From NCBI GenBank assembly GCA_964409335.1, contig CAYPCW010000007.1:1-64000 (forward strand): a stretch of DNA of 64,000 nt. The letters are read 5' to 3'. Origin of the DNA: JABMOW01 sp964409335 (lineage in GTDB: Bacteria; Fidelibacterota; Marinisomatia; SCGC-AAA003-L08; JACNLC01). The position numbers were made by a program, and so were the translations under genes. Positions within the stretch are counted from its first letter, which is position 1, and every line of letters starts with the position of its first letter. This document shows, piece by piece, positions 1 through 7,658 of the stretch. The notes beneath the pieces were generated by a model. It had not been told where the DNA came from and did not search any database. It saw nothing but the letters and a program-made list of their open reading frames with translations.

Positions 1-493
1 TCACATCGCTTTTAATGATGGTCTCATTGGGAATACGGACCATTTTATTGTCGAATGTCCTCAATTTAACCGACAGGACATCAATAGACAATACTACACC
101 GGTAATACCCTGTACTGTGATAATATCATCCACCTGAAAAGATTTTTCGGTGATCAGAAACAGTCCTGAAATAATATTTGATACGCTGGTTTGAGATGCA
201 AACCCTACGGCGATACCGATAATTCCAGCTGCGCCTAACAGATGGGTAAGCTTGAATCCGAACTCGTTTAAAATGGAAAACAGGATAACGACTATACCTG
301 TATAGGATATGAGTTTGCCGAAAATCATTCCGCTTTGCGACGAGTATTTTTTCGTAAAGTATTGCCGAGCCCATTTGGACATTATAAGGACCAGGGGAAT
401 TCCGATCAATATCAACACCCCAAGACGAAGAAGCAAGTGAACTGTCTCAATCGTCAGCAGAGAATTGGAATTGAAGTAATCTATGATTTTCAT
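1..493 (-). CDS. MscS-family mechanosensitive ion channel (3' end cut by window)
   Basis: The reading frame opens with ATG at 493 (AGGA nearby) and runs off the window edge after 164 codons, so the C-terminal domain is missing here. Two hydrophobic segments lie near residues 16-38 and 58-78. They are followed by a glycine/alanine-rich pore helix (around 85-112, GAAGIIGIAVGFASQ) and the start of the beta domain (FQVDDIITVQG, then VRIPNETI). These are the standard MscS features. The family opens under membrane tension to release solutes during hypo-osmotic shock and sits in the inner membrane. The upstream DUF432 gene stops only a few bases before this start, so the two are co-transcribed. The shortness seen here is the window boundary, not a truncation. 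Confidence 0.93.
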   Translation of the reverse strand, partial: MKIIDYFNSNSLLTIETVHLLLRLGVLILIGIPLVLIMSKWARQYFTKKYSSQSGMIFGKLISYTGIVVILFSILNEFGFKLTHLLGAAGIIGIAVGFASQTSVSNIISGLFLITEKSFQVDDIITVQGITGVVLSIDVLSVKLRTFDNKMVRIPNETIIKSDV

Positions 494-497
494 CGTT

Positions 498-1304
498 TTA
501 TCCTGTAATTGAAGTGAAGCCCAGGCCGGGCAAATCCATGATTGAAGAAAATGTTTTAGCGGTAAATCCCTTTTTCTGGGGTTTTCTGGGAGTGGATATC
601 CGTTTTGCAACAGGCGATTCTTTAGGCGGCGTTCCCGATGACTGAATATGAGTTGCATCCTGAGTTCCCCGGTAACTGACGGCGATATCATCTGACCATA
701 ATTGGACCGAATCGTAAAACATCGAGAGACTTTCCGTGTGTAAACATATTTTTTCTACATTCAGATCATCATCGGACTCATTTACCACTTTGATTGAGCA
801 AATTGCAGAATGGATACGGCTCGGGTCAGGTTCAGTTTGATGACGCATCCCCGAAGATATCCAATAACATAATTCACCTTCGGTAGTTTTGCCAAACCAG
901 GTATGTGAAAGCACCACGGATGGCAAGGTGATCAATATATTTTCTTTTTTACCTACTGAAGTGATCTGCAACCAGATCGGAATGCGAACGAATGACTGTA
1001 ATGATGAGTGGGGATACAGCCGGAATGAAACTTCCGGTTTGACGACCACTGGCCTGTCCGGAAATATCGGAGTGATCCGGATCTGCTGATCGGGGTGATA
1101 GACCGGCCAGCTATGCCACAGAAGATTTTTCGGTGGATTTTCAGGGGATTCCCACTCTAATCCGGAACGATAAGCGTATGCTAACCGGATCGTATTTTCA
1201 TCACATTTTACCCATAGGGAGATCTCACCGATCACCCAGTAATACTGTTGATGAATGTTGATGCGCTTTGTTCTCCAGGTAGATGATATCGGTGGTTGAG
1301 ACAT
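498..1304 (-). CDS. DUF432-family protein
   Basis: A 268-residue soluble protein without a signal peptide or membrane segment. I recognise the DUF432 pattern: a central VVVKPEVSFRLYP stretch (about residues 85-97), then LSHTWFGKTTEGELCYWI (about 132-149), and a C-terminal LWSDDIAVSYRG (about 202-213). The last 45 residues are Ser/Pro/Lys-rich and look disordered. No enzymatic motif is visible and the molecular function of the family is unknown. The stop is followed within five bases by the start of the MscS gene, so the two form a pair. The start has AGGA about ten bases upstream. Family assignment is from memory of the motif, not from a search. Confidence 0.72.
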   Translation of the reverse strand: MSQPPISSTWRTKRINIHQQYYWVIGEISLWVKCDENTIRLAYAYRSGLEWESPENPPKNLLWHSWPVYHPDQQIRITPIFPDRPVVVKPEVSFRLYPHSSLQSFVRIPIWLQITSVGKKENILITLPSVVLSHTWFGKTTEGELCYWISSGMRHQTEPDPSRIHSAICSIKVVNESDDDLNVEKICLHTESLSMFYDSVQLWSDDIAVSYRGTQDATHIQSSGTPPKESPVAKRISTPRKPQKKGFTAKTFSSIMDLPGLGFTSITG

Positions 1305-1324
1305 TGAATTAAATTCCTATACGA

Positions 1325-2392
1325 TTAAAGCCATTTTTTTTTTCGAAAAAAGACAAACATACCGATGGAAATCGCCAGAATAACTCCCCACACGCCGGGA
1401 TATCCGTATTTCCATGCCAGCTCCGGCATAAATTCGAAGTTCATGCCATACACGCCGGCCACAAAGGTAATGGGGATAAAAATTGTTGCGATGATCGTGA
1501 GTACTTTCATCACCTCGTTCATTTTATTGCTGACGTTCGTCATGTAAGTATCCAGCATTCCAATGGCGATCTCCCGAAACGTATCGATGGTTTCGACTAC
1601 CTGGATGACATGATCATACATATCCTTAAAATAGACATGGGATGTGGTGTCAATGAGATCAGAATCCTCCCGCCCGATCGACCCGACAATATCCCGGATC
1701 GGCCAAACAGATTTTCGAACCGCAATTATTTTTCGCTTCACCTTGTAAATCTCCTTCAGTAAACCTTTGGACGTGTGCCTGAATAATTCTTCGTCCAGAT
1801 GGTCTAGCTGTTCATCCAGTTTCCCTAAAATAAAAAAGTAATAATCCACAACGGTATCAATAAGCGCATACGCCAAATAATCCGGTTTACGCTTTCTGAT
1901 TTGGGTTCCCGACGTTCGAATCCGACCCCGCACCGGATTAAACACATCTCCGGACTGCTCCTGCAAGGTAAGGATAAAGTTTGATCCCAATATCAGACTC
2001 AATTGCTCGTCTTTGATCTCCTGAGTCCGGTCATCATACGATAGCATTTTGAGCACAAAATAATAAAAGGTCGGAAATCGTTCCATTTTCGGACGCTGGC
2101 CCGTATGAACAATATCTTCCTGAACCAGGGGATGGATTTGATAATGATTACATATTTTTTCGATGGTTTCAATTTGGTGAAGGCCGTCAATATTGATCCA
2201 GGTGGTTGTATCTCTATCTTTATAGGGATAACATTCTTCCACAGATTTTACTTCGACCTCCTTCAGGTGAGATTCGTCGAAGTCTATTAGTCTGATCCGG
2301 ATATTTTCCTGTTTTTTCTCGCCAATGTGGACCATGGTCCCCGGCGATAAACCCGCCTGTTTTACGGTGACTTGTTTTTTTCCGGTCATCAT
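1325..2392 (-). CDS. corA: CorA-type magnesium/cobalt transporter
   Basis: A 355-residue inner-membrane channel for Mg2+ (also Co2+/Ni2+ in the family). It has the long acidic and basic cytoplasmic domain expected of CorA and two C-terminal transmembrane helices. The first helix ends in the signature YGMN (around residues 315-318), which forms the ion-selectivity loop, and the protein finishes with a positively charged FFRKKKWL tail. The length is normal for the family. It lies just upstream of the DUF432-MscS pair on the same strand with a 20-base gap. The set may therefore be a small ion-homeostasis operon (inference). The start ATG at 2392 is preceded by AGGACGA. Confidence 0.96.
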   Translation of the reverse strand: MMTGKKQVTVKQAGLSPGTMVHIGEKKQENIRIRLIDFDESHLKEVEVKSVEECYPYKDRDTTTWINIDGLHQIETIEKICNHYQIHPLVQEDIVHTGQRPKMERFPTFYYFVLKMLSYDDRTQEIKDEQLSLILGSNFILTLQEQSGDVFNPVRGRIRTSGTQIRKRKPDYLAYALIDTVVDYYFFILGKLDEQLDHLDEELFRHTSKGLLKEIYKVKRKIIAVRKSVWPIRDIVGSIGREDSDLIDTTSHVYFKDMYDHVIQVVETIDTFREIAIGMLDTYMTNVSNKMNEVMKVLTIIATIFIPITFVAGVYGMNFEFMPELAWKYGYPGVWGVILAISIGMFVFFRKKKWL

Positions 2393-2458
2393 TCGTCCTT
2401 GTACTGATTAAATGATAAACTAAATTTGATCAAATAATTTACCCTGTTTTCATAACTG

Positions 2459-3052
2459 TCAATTGAGAATTGAATACCGCATGATCAGCCTGGAGGGAGA
2501 CGGATAGTCGATGACCTTAAACCCGATCTCTTCCAACACTGAGGGAATTCCCATAAAACTGGATACGGGTGGAAGCCTGTCTTTTTTCATCACCGCAGGA
2601 TAAGCTTCGATGATGGTTCCCCCCTGCAATTTCACATATTCGATGGCGCCTTTCACCAGGATTTCACTGAGATGCCGCTTTCGGAATTGTAAGGGAATAT
2701 AAAAACACACCAGGGACCATACTTTTTGATCGTCCACGGGTTTAAGTACTCTGGACCGTCCCAGTGATTCAAATTCTTCGCGGGGTGATATGGAACACCA
2801 TCCACAGGGCAAACCATTTTGATAGGCAAGAAGTCCCGTCCTTCTGCCCCCATCCACCAGAGATTTCATCGCAGCCCGGTTTCCATCTCCTTGTCGTTCG
2901 GAGAAAGCTTTCCGCGTACTTCGCCACCACATGCACCAGCACCAGCCGTACGCTCCTCCTGGACCAAAAACCTGCTCAAAATCGGTCCATAATTGAGGAT
3001 TCAGAGGTCTGATGGTAATATTATCGATAACAATATGATTGATCTTAGTCAA
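2459..3052 (-). CDS. GNAT-family N-acetyltransferase
   Basis: The frame is open from 3232, but the first 60 codons are hydrophobic and unlike the family. I place the start at the TTG at 3052, which has AAGAAG about seven bases upstream and gives 197 residues. The N-terminal part has a Cys/Trp-rich GGAYGWCWCMWWR segment. This is followed by a GNAT core with a beta-4 strand (KVWSLVCFYIP) and a helix typical of the acetyl-CoA site (RKRHLSEILVKGAIEYVKLQGG). Substrate is unknown. The gene is divergent from the DUF3365 lipoprotein gene, and the roughly 190 bases between the two starts would hold both promoters. The longer form from 3232 cannot be excluded. Confidence 0.8.
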   Translation of the reverse strand: MTKINHIVIDNITIRPLNPQLWTDFEQVFGPGGAYGWCWCMWWRSTRKAFSERQGDGNRAAMKSLVDGGRRTGLLAYQNGLPCGWCSISPREEFESLGRSRVLKPVDDQKVWSLVCFYIPLQFRKRHLSEILVKGAIEYVKLQGGTIIEAYPAVMKKDRLPPVSSFMGIPSVLEEIGFKVIDYPSPSRLIMRYSILN

Positions 3053-3241
3053 TTGATTCTTCTTTTTTAATATCGCTAATATGTGCAGAATATACCCATA
3101 GATAAGCCACAACAAATTTACATTGAAAGGTAAATACCATGAATCCGGCGATTTCTGATGAAGTTGCCCCCCTGAAATCGGTAACCGGTTACTGAAAAAT
3201 AACACAGGTGAATAGTCTCTGAATTTCTTCAAATTAGCGTC

Positions 3242-3856
3242 ATGAAAATCCGGCGCGTTTTACCCTTTTTCGTGGTGATATGCTACACTTTTTGGTTTGC
3301 CTGCGAAAGTCGAAAAGAGCGCGTCACCTCCCCTCCTCCGGAATCTGTTACCGCTGTGATCACTACCGGCGAAAATGTATTTCGTTCGCTCAGTACGGAA
3401 TTAATACACTCATTACAGCAGGCAATCCGGGATCATGGCGCTGCAGGTGCAATCGAATTCTGTAATATTGAAGCGCTGCCTTTGACTCAAAAAATTTCCA
3501 ACACACATTCCCGGGTGACCGCGGTCAAAAGAACTTCCTATCTCTATCGTAACCGAAAAAACCGTCCGGATAAATATGAAAAAATTGCATTGGATTATTT
3601 CCTGAAATATATTGATTCCGGGCTTCCCATACCTTCTTATTATGTCCAAAGTATTGAAAAACGGGGGGAGAAATTTTACCGGTATTATAAACCCTTGTCG
3701 GTGATGCCCATGTGTCTGAGTTGCCACGGCAATCCGGAAGATTTAAGCCCGGATGTCCGTGCCGAACTAAAAGAGAAATACCCAAAGGACAAAGCCCTGG
3801 GGTACTCGGTAAATGATTTCAGAGGCGTTGTCAGTATCTCAATCGCCGACCAGTAA
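3242..3856 (+). CDS. DUF3365 (Tll0287-like) haem-binding lipoprotein
   Basis: A 204-residue exported protein. A short signal peptide ends at a plausible lipobox with Cys21 (WFAC), so it is probably a periplasm-facing lipoprotein. The body matches the DUF3365/Tll0287-like domain, a PAS-like fold. The family landmarks are FCNIEALPLTQKIS, the RRTSYLYRN-like RTSYLYRNRKNRPD, and a single c-type haem motif CLSCH (residues 158-162) followed by GNPEDL. Related proteins are thought to be small haem redox sensors or cytochromes. No kinase or cyclase output domain is attached here, so it is a stand-alone sensor or electron carrier. Neighbours do not reveal its partner. Confidence 0.85.
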   Translation: MKIRRVLPFFVVICYTFWFACESRKERVTSPPPESVTAVITTGENVFRSLSTELIHSLQQAIRDHGAAGAIEFCNIEALPLTQKISNTHSRVTAVKRTSYLYRNRKNRPDKYEKIALDYFLKYIDSGLPIPSYYVQSIEKRGEKFYRYYKPLSVMPMCLSCHGNPEDLSPDVRAELKEKYPKDKALGYSVNDFRGVVSISIADQ

Positions 3857-3937
3857 CCGGGTAAATCGTTCTGAATCTGGTTCCCCCCGCCCCCATAATT
3901 CTGTTTTTAACCCTGAAGCATAGACCACGGAGCTAAA

Positions 3938-4870
3938 ATGTTATTTCAAAATTATATCGGCGAATTTTTTTCACTGATCAGTGCGATCCTGTGGGCATTA
4001 GCGGTCATCATGTTCAAAAAAACAGGCGAATCCATTTCGCCGGTCGCTTTAAACCCATTTAAAAATGTATTAGCTCAAATTTTGTTTTTCATTACGATTT
4101 TGGTCCTCGGTGAACCCTTATTACAGCCCTTCGACCCCATGGGAATCAACGGATTTTCCTATTCAGACTATACCCGGCTGATCATCAGTGGTATTGTGGG
4201 GATCGGAATTGCCGATCTCATCTTTTTCAAATCACTGAATATTATCGGGGCAGGGTTTGCTGCGATTGTCGATACTATGTATAGTCCATCCGTGATCATT
4301 TTTGCATACTTCATGTTGGGAGAAAGACTGACGCTTCTACAATTGTCCGGGGCGGGGTTGGTGATCGCTGCTATATTATTTGCTTCCTTTCGGTTTCAGC
4401 ACGTGATGGCATCAAAAAGGGAGTTGAGATACGGCGTTTTTCTCGGTGTTCTTGCGCTGGCGCTGATGGGATTTGGTATCGTCTTGGTCAAACCGGTCCT
4501 AAATAAATTGCCCATGGATTTCGGTGTTCAGATGTGGGTGGCAGGATTCCGGTTATTGCCCGGCGCTATTTTTTCTCTGATCATTTTTCTTTGGGTGAGC
4601 CGAACCCGGGATCTCATCACCCCTTTCTACAATAAGAAAATATGGTTTCCGTTGGTGGGGAGTTCCATCCTGGGAACCTTTCTGGGTTTATCCTGCTGGC
4701 TTATTGGGATGACCTTTACGACCGCTTCTATTGCCAGTATTTTAAACCAAACCGCCACCATTTTTATTTTGCTCTTTGCATGGATATTTTTAAAAGAACC
4801 CATATCCTTGCGACGGATCTTCGCAGTATTCATGGCAATGTGCGGCGTCACCTTGGTGATTTTAGGATAA
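3938..4870 (+). CDS. EamA/DMT-superfamily transporter
   Basis: A 310-residue polytopic inner-membrane protein with about ten hydrophobic helices in two tandem EamA repeats (about residues 5-150 and 165-310). The repeats carry the usual signatures near the ends of each half: GERLTLLQLSGAGLVIAAIL and LKEPISLRRIFAVFMAMCGV. The family exports or imports small metabolites, and the substrate cannot be told from sequence. The start ATG at 3938 has a good GGAG six bases upstream. The gene is followed directly by a strong bidirectional terminator and converges with the His/Met-rich secreted protein gene. Confidence 0.9.
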   Translation: MLFQNYIGEFFSLISAILWALAVIMFKKTGESISPVALNPFKNVLAQILFFITILVLGEPLLQPFDPMGINGFSYSDYTRLIISGIVGIGIADLIFFKSLNIIGAGFAAIVDTMYSPSVIIFAYFMLGERLTLLQLSGAGLVIAAILFASFRFQHVMASKRELRYGVFLGVLALALMGFGIVLVKPVLNKLPMDFGVQMWVAGFRLLPGAIFSLIIFLWVSRTRDLITPFYNKKIWFPLVGSSILGTFLGLSCWLIGMTFTTASIASILNQTATIFILLFAWIFLKEPISLRRIFAVFMAMCGVTLVILG

Positions 4871-4872
4871 TC

Positions 4873-4931
4873 CGGCGGACATAAAAAAGAGAGAGAAACC
4901 TCAGGCCTCCCTCTCTTTTTTATGTCCGCCG
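4873..4931. terminator. Strong bidirectional intrinsic terminator
   Basis: A 21-bp perfect stem (4873-4893 pairing with 4911-4931) with an 18-base loop and internal A6/T6 runs that read as U-tracts on either strand. It lies exactly between the convergent EamA gene and the secreted repeat protein and should stop transcription from both sides. Confidence 0.9.
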
Positions 4932-4941
4932 AAACCGATGA

Positions 4942-6354
4942 TTATTTCACCAGCATAATCGGGGTAACAGAATTCACATTGTCTCCCAGAATCCGGATGA
5001 AATACGCGCCGCTGGAATGTCTGGATGCATCCCATGAGAAGCTGTAATTTCCAACGGGTTGATGTCCTGAATAAATAGATTCAACCCGCTGACCATTTAC
5101 ATTGTAGATATCCACAGAAACTGTCGATTCAAAATCCAGTGAATAGGAAACTGTGGTTACCGGATTAAATGGATTTGGGAAGGACTTCACTGCAGAAATC
5201 ACCGGTATAGTTCCGGGTTCCGGGTTTCCGTTGGGTCCTTCAGGATCGCTCCAGAATAATCCATTGATTTCATAGACCATGATAGTGGACATTCCTTCAT
5301 TTTGGTTATGAAGCCCGCCAACGATGGTGACCGTATCGCCATCTTCAGGACGGGTAGCGCCGCTGTCCGGTTCGTACCACCAGGGACCGAAATTCAAAAA
5401 GTAGTCTGCTTCTCCGTTACCGTCTTCGTCTAAATAGTAGAAATGATGCATCATTCCGCTGTCAACCATTGCGGTTCCAGTGACCGTCACAACCACCAGG
5501 GAATCCTGGCCGTTTCCGTCATCACATCCGCCATCGTGGTTGCCGCCCCCGTGTCCACCGCCAAATCCTCCCATATCAAGGGGATCGCTCCAGAATAATC
5601 CATTGATTTCATAGACCATGATAGTGGACATTCCTTCATTTTGGTTATGAAGCCCGCCAACGATGGTGACCGTATCGCCATCTTCAGGACGGGTAGCGCC
5701 GCTGTCCGGTTCGTACCACCAGGGACCGAAATTCAAAAAGTAGTCTGCTTCTCCGTTACCGTCTTCGTCTAAATAGTAGAAATGATGCATCATTCCGCTG
5801 TCAACCATTGCGGTTCCAGTGACCGTCACAACCACCAGGGAATCCATATTACCATCCCAGTCCATGTCATTACCACTATGCTGGCTGCCGTACTGACCCA
5901 TCTCATGACTACCACCCATGTGACCCATGCCTTGTCCATGACCAAACATATCTTCAGGATCCCGCCAGAACTCACCATTAATCTCATACACGAAGATCAC
6001 ATTATTCTGGGATTCCCCGGCTTCGAAATACCCGCCGGTAATGGTCACATAGACACCGTCATCAGGACGGGTCACGCCGTTGTCCGGCTCGTACCACCAG
6101 GGACCAAAATTCAACTGGTAGTTTGCTTCGCCATCACCATCTTCATCCAGGTAATACATATCCTGCATCATCCCGGATTCAACGACCGCGACACCGGATA
6201 CGGTGATTACCGTGAGTGAATCCTGTACATTCCCATCATCATTTCCGCCCCCATGATGACCGCCGCCCATTCCGTGGTCTTGCGCAAAGGCTGTACCAAG
6301 AAACAATATCCCGGTAAAAAGTAATCCCGTTATCATTGTTTTAATTTGCTTCAT
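4942..6354 (-). CDS. Secreted His/Gly/Met-rich protein with three repeat units and a type IX sorting domain
   Basis: A 470-residue exported protein with a signal peptide (residues 1-24, ending AFAQ). Three homologous units lie at about residues 46-133, 171-258 and 284-371. Each has a beta-rich VTVTGTAMVDSGMM segment, an acidic LDEDGNGEADY loop resembling a calcium-binding EF-hand loop, NFGPWWYEPD, and an end motif YEINGLFW. The units are joined by His/Gly/Met-rich linkers (25-44, 137-170, 259-283), which could bind transition metals. Residues from about 385 form a Por/type IX secretion C-terminal domain: PNPFNP, then VSVDIYNVNGQRV, then GAYFIRI. Units 2 and 3 are identical at the DNA level. 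Product function is unknown; a metal-responsive surface protein is a guess. The start has AAGGA upstream, inside the end of a tiny ORF. Confidence 0.85.
   Translation of the reverse strand: MKQIKTMITGLLFTGILFLGTAFAQDHGMGGGHHGGGNDDGNVQDSLTVITVSGVAVVESGMMQDMYYLDEDGDGEANYQLNFGPWWYEPDNGVTRPDDGVYVTITGGYFEAGESQNNVIFVYEINGEFWRDPEDMFGHGQGMGHMGGSHEMGQYGSQHSGNDMDWDGNMDSLVVVTVTGTAMVDSGMMHHFYYLDEDGNGEADYFLNFGPWWYEPDSGATRPEDGDTVTIVGGLHNQNEGMSTIMVYEINGLFWSDPLDMGGFGGGHGGGNHDGGCDDGNGQDSLVVVTVTGTAMVDSGMMHHFYYLDEDGNGEADYFLNFGPWWYEPDSGATRPEDGDTVTIVGGLHNQNEGMSTIMVYEINGLFWSDPEGPNGNPEPGTIPVISAVKSFPNPFNPVTTVSYSLDFESTVSVDIYNVNGQRVESIYSGHQPVGNYSFSWDASRHSSGAYFIRILGDNVNSVTPIMLVK
5243..5506. repeat. 264-bp direct repeat, copy A
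   Basis: This copy encodes most of repeat unit 3 of the secreted protein. By eye every base matches copy B at an offset of 339 bp, so the reading frame is kept. Perfect identity over the whole length, including third codon positions, indicates a recent duplication or ongoing gene conversion. Confidence 0.93.
5582..5845. repeat. 264-bp direct repeat, copy B
   Basis: This copy encodes most of repeat unit 2 of the secreted protein and appears identical to copy A. The 75 bp between the copies encode a Gly/His linker with the protein's only cysteine near residue 277. Unit 1 is diverged from both. Confidence 0.93.
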
Positions 6355-6355
6355 T

Positions 6356-6454
6356 TCATTTTTCCTTTTTCTTCAGGCACATCTGCAATAAATTTCTTCC
6401 CGGTCTGGCGGGGGGTTGAATGATATTTACTAAACATATTCGTTTTTTTGTCAT
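6356..6454 (-). CDS. Small ORF (32 codons) coupled to the secreted repeat protein
   Basis: This very short frame starts with ATG at 6454 behind a strong GAGGAG five bases upstream. Its TGA is one base before the ATG of the secreted repeat protein (TGA-A-ATG). The product begins MTKKRICLV, has a PPARPGR middle, and ends in lysine-rich KKKEK. It has no signal peptide or known domain. It might be a leader peptide or a translational coupling device for the downstream gene. It could also be a chance frame, because there is no family support; the Shine-Dalgarno quality and tight spacing are the only evidence. Confidence 0.4.
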   Translation of the reverse strand: MTKKRICLVNIIQPPARPGRNLLQMCLKKKEK

Positions 6455-6571
6455 TACAACTCCTCGCCGTTCTTTATCCATTATGCCTTATTGTTTCCTA
6501 TTTATGTTCCTTGTCACCGGCCAATGGTCTTGCCCGGTCTCTGATTTTTCCGTCTTTCTTCAAAGTTTTTG

Positions 6572-7657
6572 CTATGGGTTCAATATGACCTCTATGAGCG
6601 CAACTACATCCAGAATATCCACCCGCTCATCCAGATTTATGTCCGCCCGGATTATATCCTGATTCCCTCCTTCAAATGTTTCCAGGATCATCGCGATCAT
6701 GATGACAACATCCGTAACAGTAATGTTACCGTCGTTGTCGATATCCCCGGTCATCCCGCTGACGGCACCAAAATTCATGGCGCTGATCACAACATGCCCC
6801 GGTGTCCACGGAATATCATCCCGTTGAATGATATCCATCTCATATTCGATTCCCTGATCTGCATCCCATACGTGAATTGACATCGGGTCACCGGCAATAA
6901 AACCGGGTAATTGAAATCCGCCTTCATCACATTGATCAATGGCGCCGTATGCAGGAATGGTCATCGGACCGCCCTGCCAGTATTCCGACCCCACCAGGAT
7001 CTCCCCAAATTCATCACTGCAGTCGCCATAATTGGTTGATCCTTCAAAACTCAGTAATCCGATATCGTCGCCAAAATCCAGTTCCACGGCTTCTTCGATG
7101 GTGATATAGGAAATGACCCCTGCACCGGTGGTGTCGGAAAATTGCAGATAATTGTCCAGGTATCCGTTGAGAATATTACTGAAGTAGCCTGAATCATTAT
7201 TTTCCGGTTCAAATTGATAACAGGCTTCCAAATCCACGTCGAAATTTGATTGACCATTTCCCTGACAGGATGCGGAGTAGATACAGCTTAAACTGTAGAT
7301 CAATTCGAAACTCACAGTGAAAAGGAGATGTGTTCCCGGTTCGATGGGTTCGCCGCCCATTCCCTGCATAAAACCGTGAATATGATGCTCATGGTTTCCC
7401 ACCACATTGACATTGAAACCATTCGAATCGATGACGCCTCCGAAGATATTGTTGATCGCGATGCCGCTGATAAACACATTGAACGAATAGACCGGATCCG
7501 TATTTTCAATGATCACTTCCATCGTCCCTGCGTCCGGATCCACGACTCCAAATGTGAACACTGCATCATTCATCTGTGAAGATAGCGCTCCCGGTAAAAC
7601 CATTAGCGAAAGTACAAATATTTTGAATAAATTTTTAAAAGTAATAAAGTTAGACAT
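6572..7657 (-). CDS. Exported protein with C-terminal dockerin-type repeats
   Basis: A 361-residue protein. I chose the ATG at 7657, which has AAGGCAGG upstream and follows the stop of the TPR regulator by one base; an in-frame TTG at 7675 is less likely. A signal peptide covers about residues 1-27. The body is acidic and beta-rich with a cohesin-like N-terminal strand pattern and two clustered cysteines (SCIYSASCQG). The C-terminus (about 304-361) has two calcium-loop helix repeats, GDIDNDGNITVTDVV and ADINLDERVDILDVV, which are dockerin type I repeats. Such repeats bind cohesin-like partners or act as calcium-stabilised tails on surface proteins in this lineage. Partner and role are unknown. 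It lacks the PNPFNP sorting domain of its neighbour. Confidence 0.85.
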   Translation of the reverse strand: MSNFITFKNLFKIFVLSLMVLPGALSSQMNDAVFTFGVVDPDAGTMEVIIENTDPVYSFNVFISGIAINNIFGGVIDSNGFNVNVVGNHEHHIHGFMQGMGGEPIEPGTHLLFTVSFELIYSLSCIYSASCQGNGQSNFDVDLEACYQFEPENNDSGYFSNILNGYLDNYLQFSDTTGAGVISYITIEEAVELDFGDDIGLLSFEGSTNYGDCSDEFGEILVGSEYWQGGPMTIPAYGAIDQCDEGGFQLPGFIAGDPMSIHVWDADQGIEYEMDIIQRDDIPWTPGHVVISAMNFGAVSGMTGDIDNDGNITVTDVVIMIAMILETFEGGNQDIIRADINLDERVDILDVVALIEVILNP

Positions 7658-7658
7658 A

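Noticed and set aside
6420..6880. Plus-strand frames opposite the dockerin gene
   Set aside because: They are antisense shadows of the exported dockerin protein and have His/Ile-rich, non-protein-like composition.
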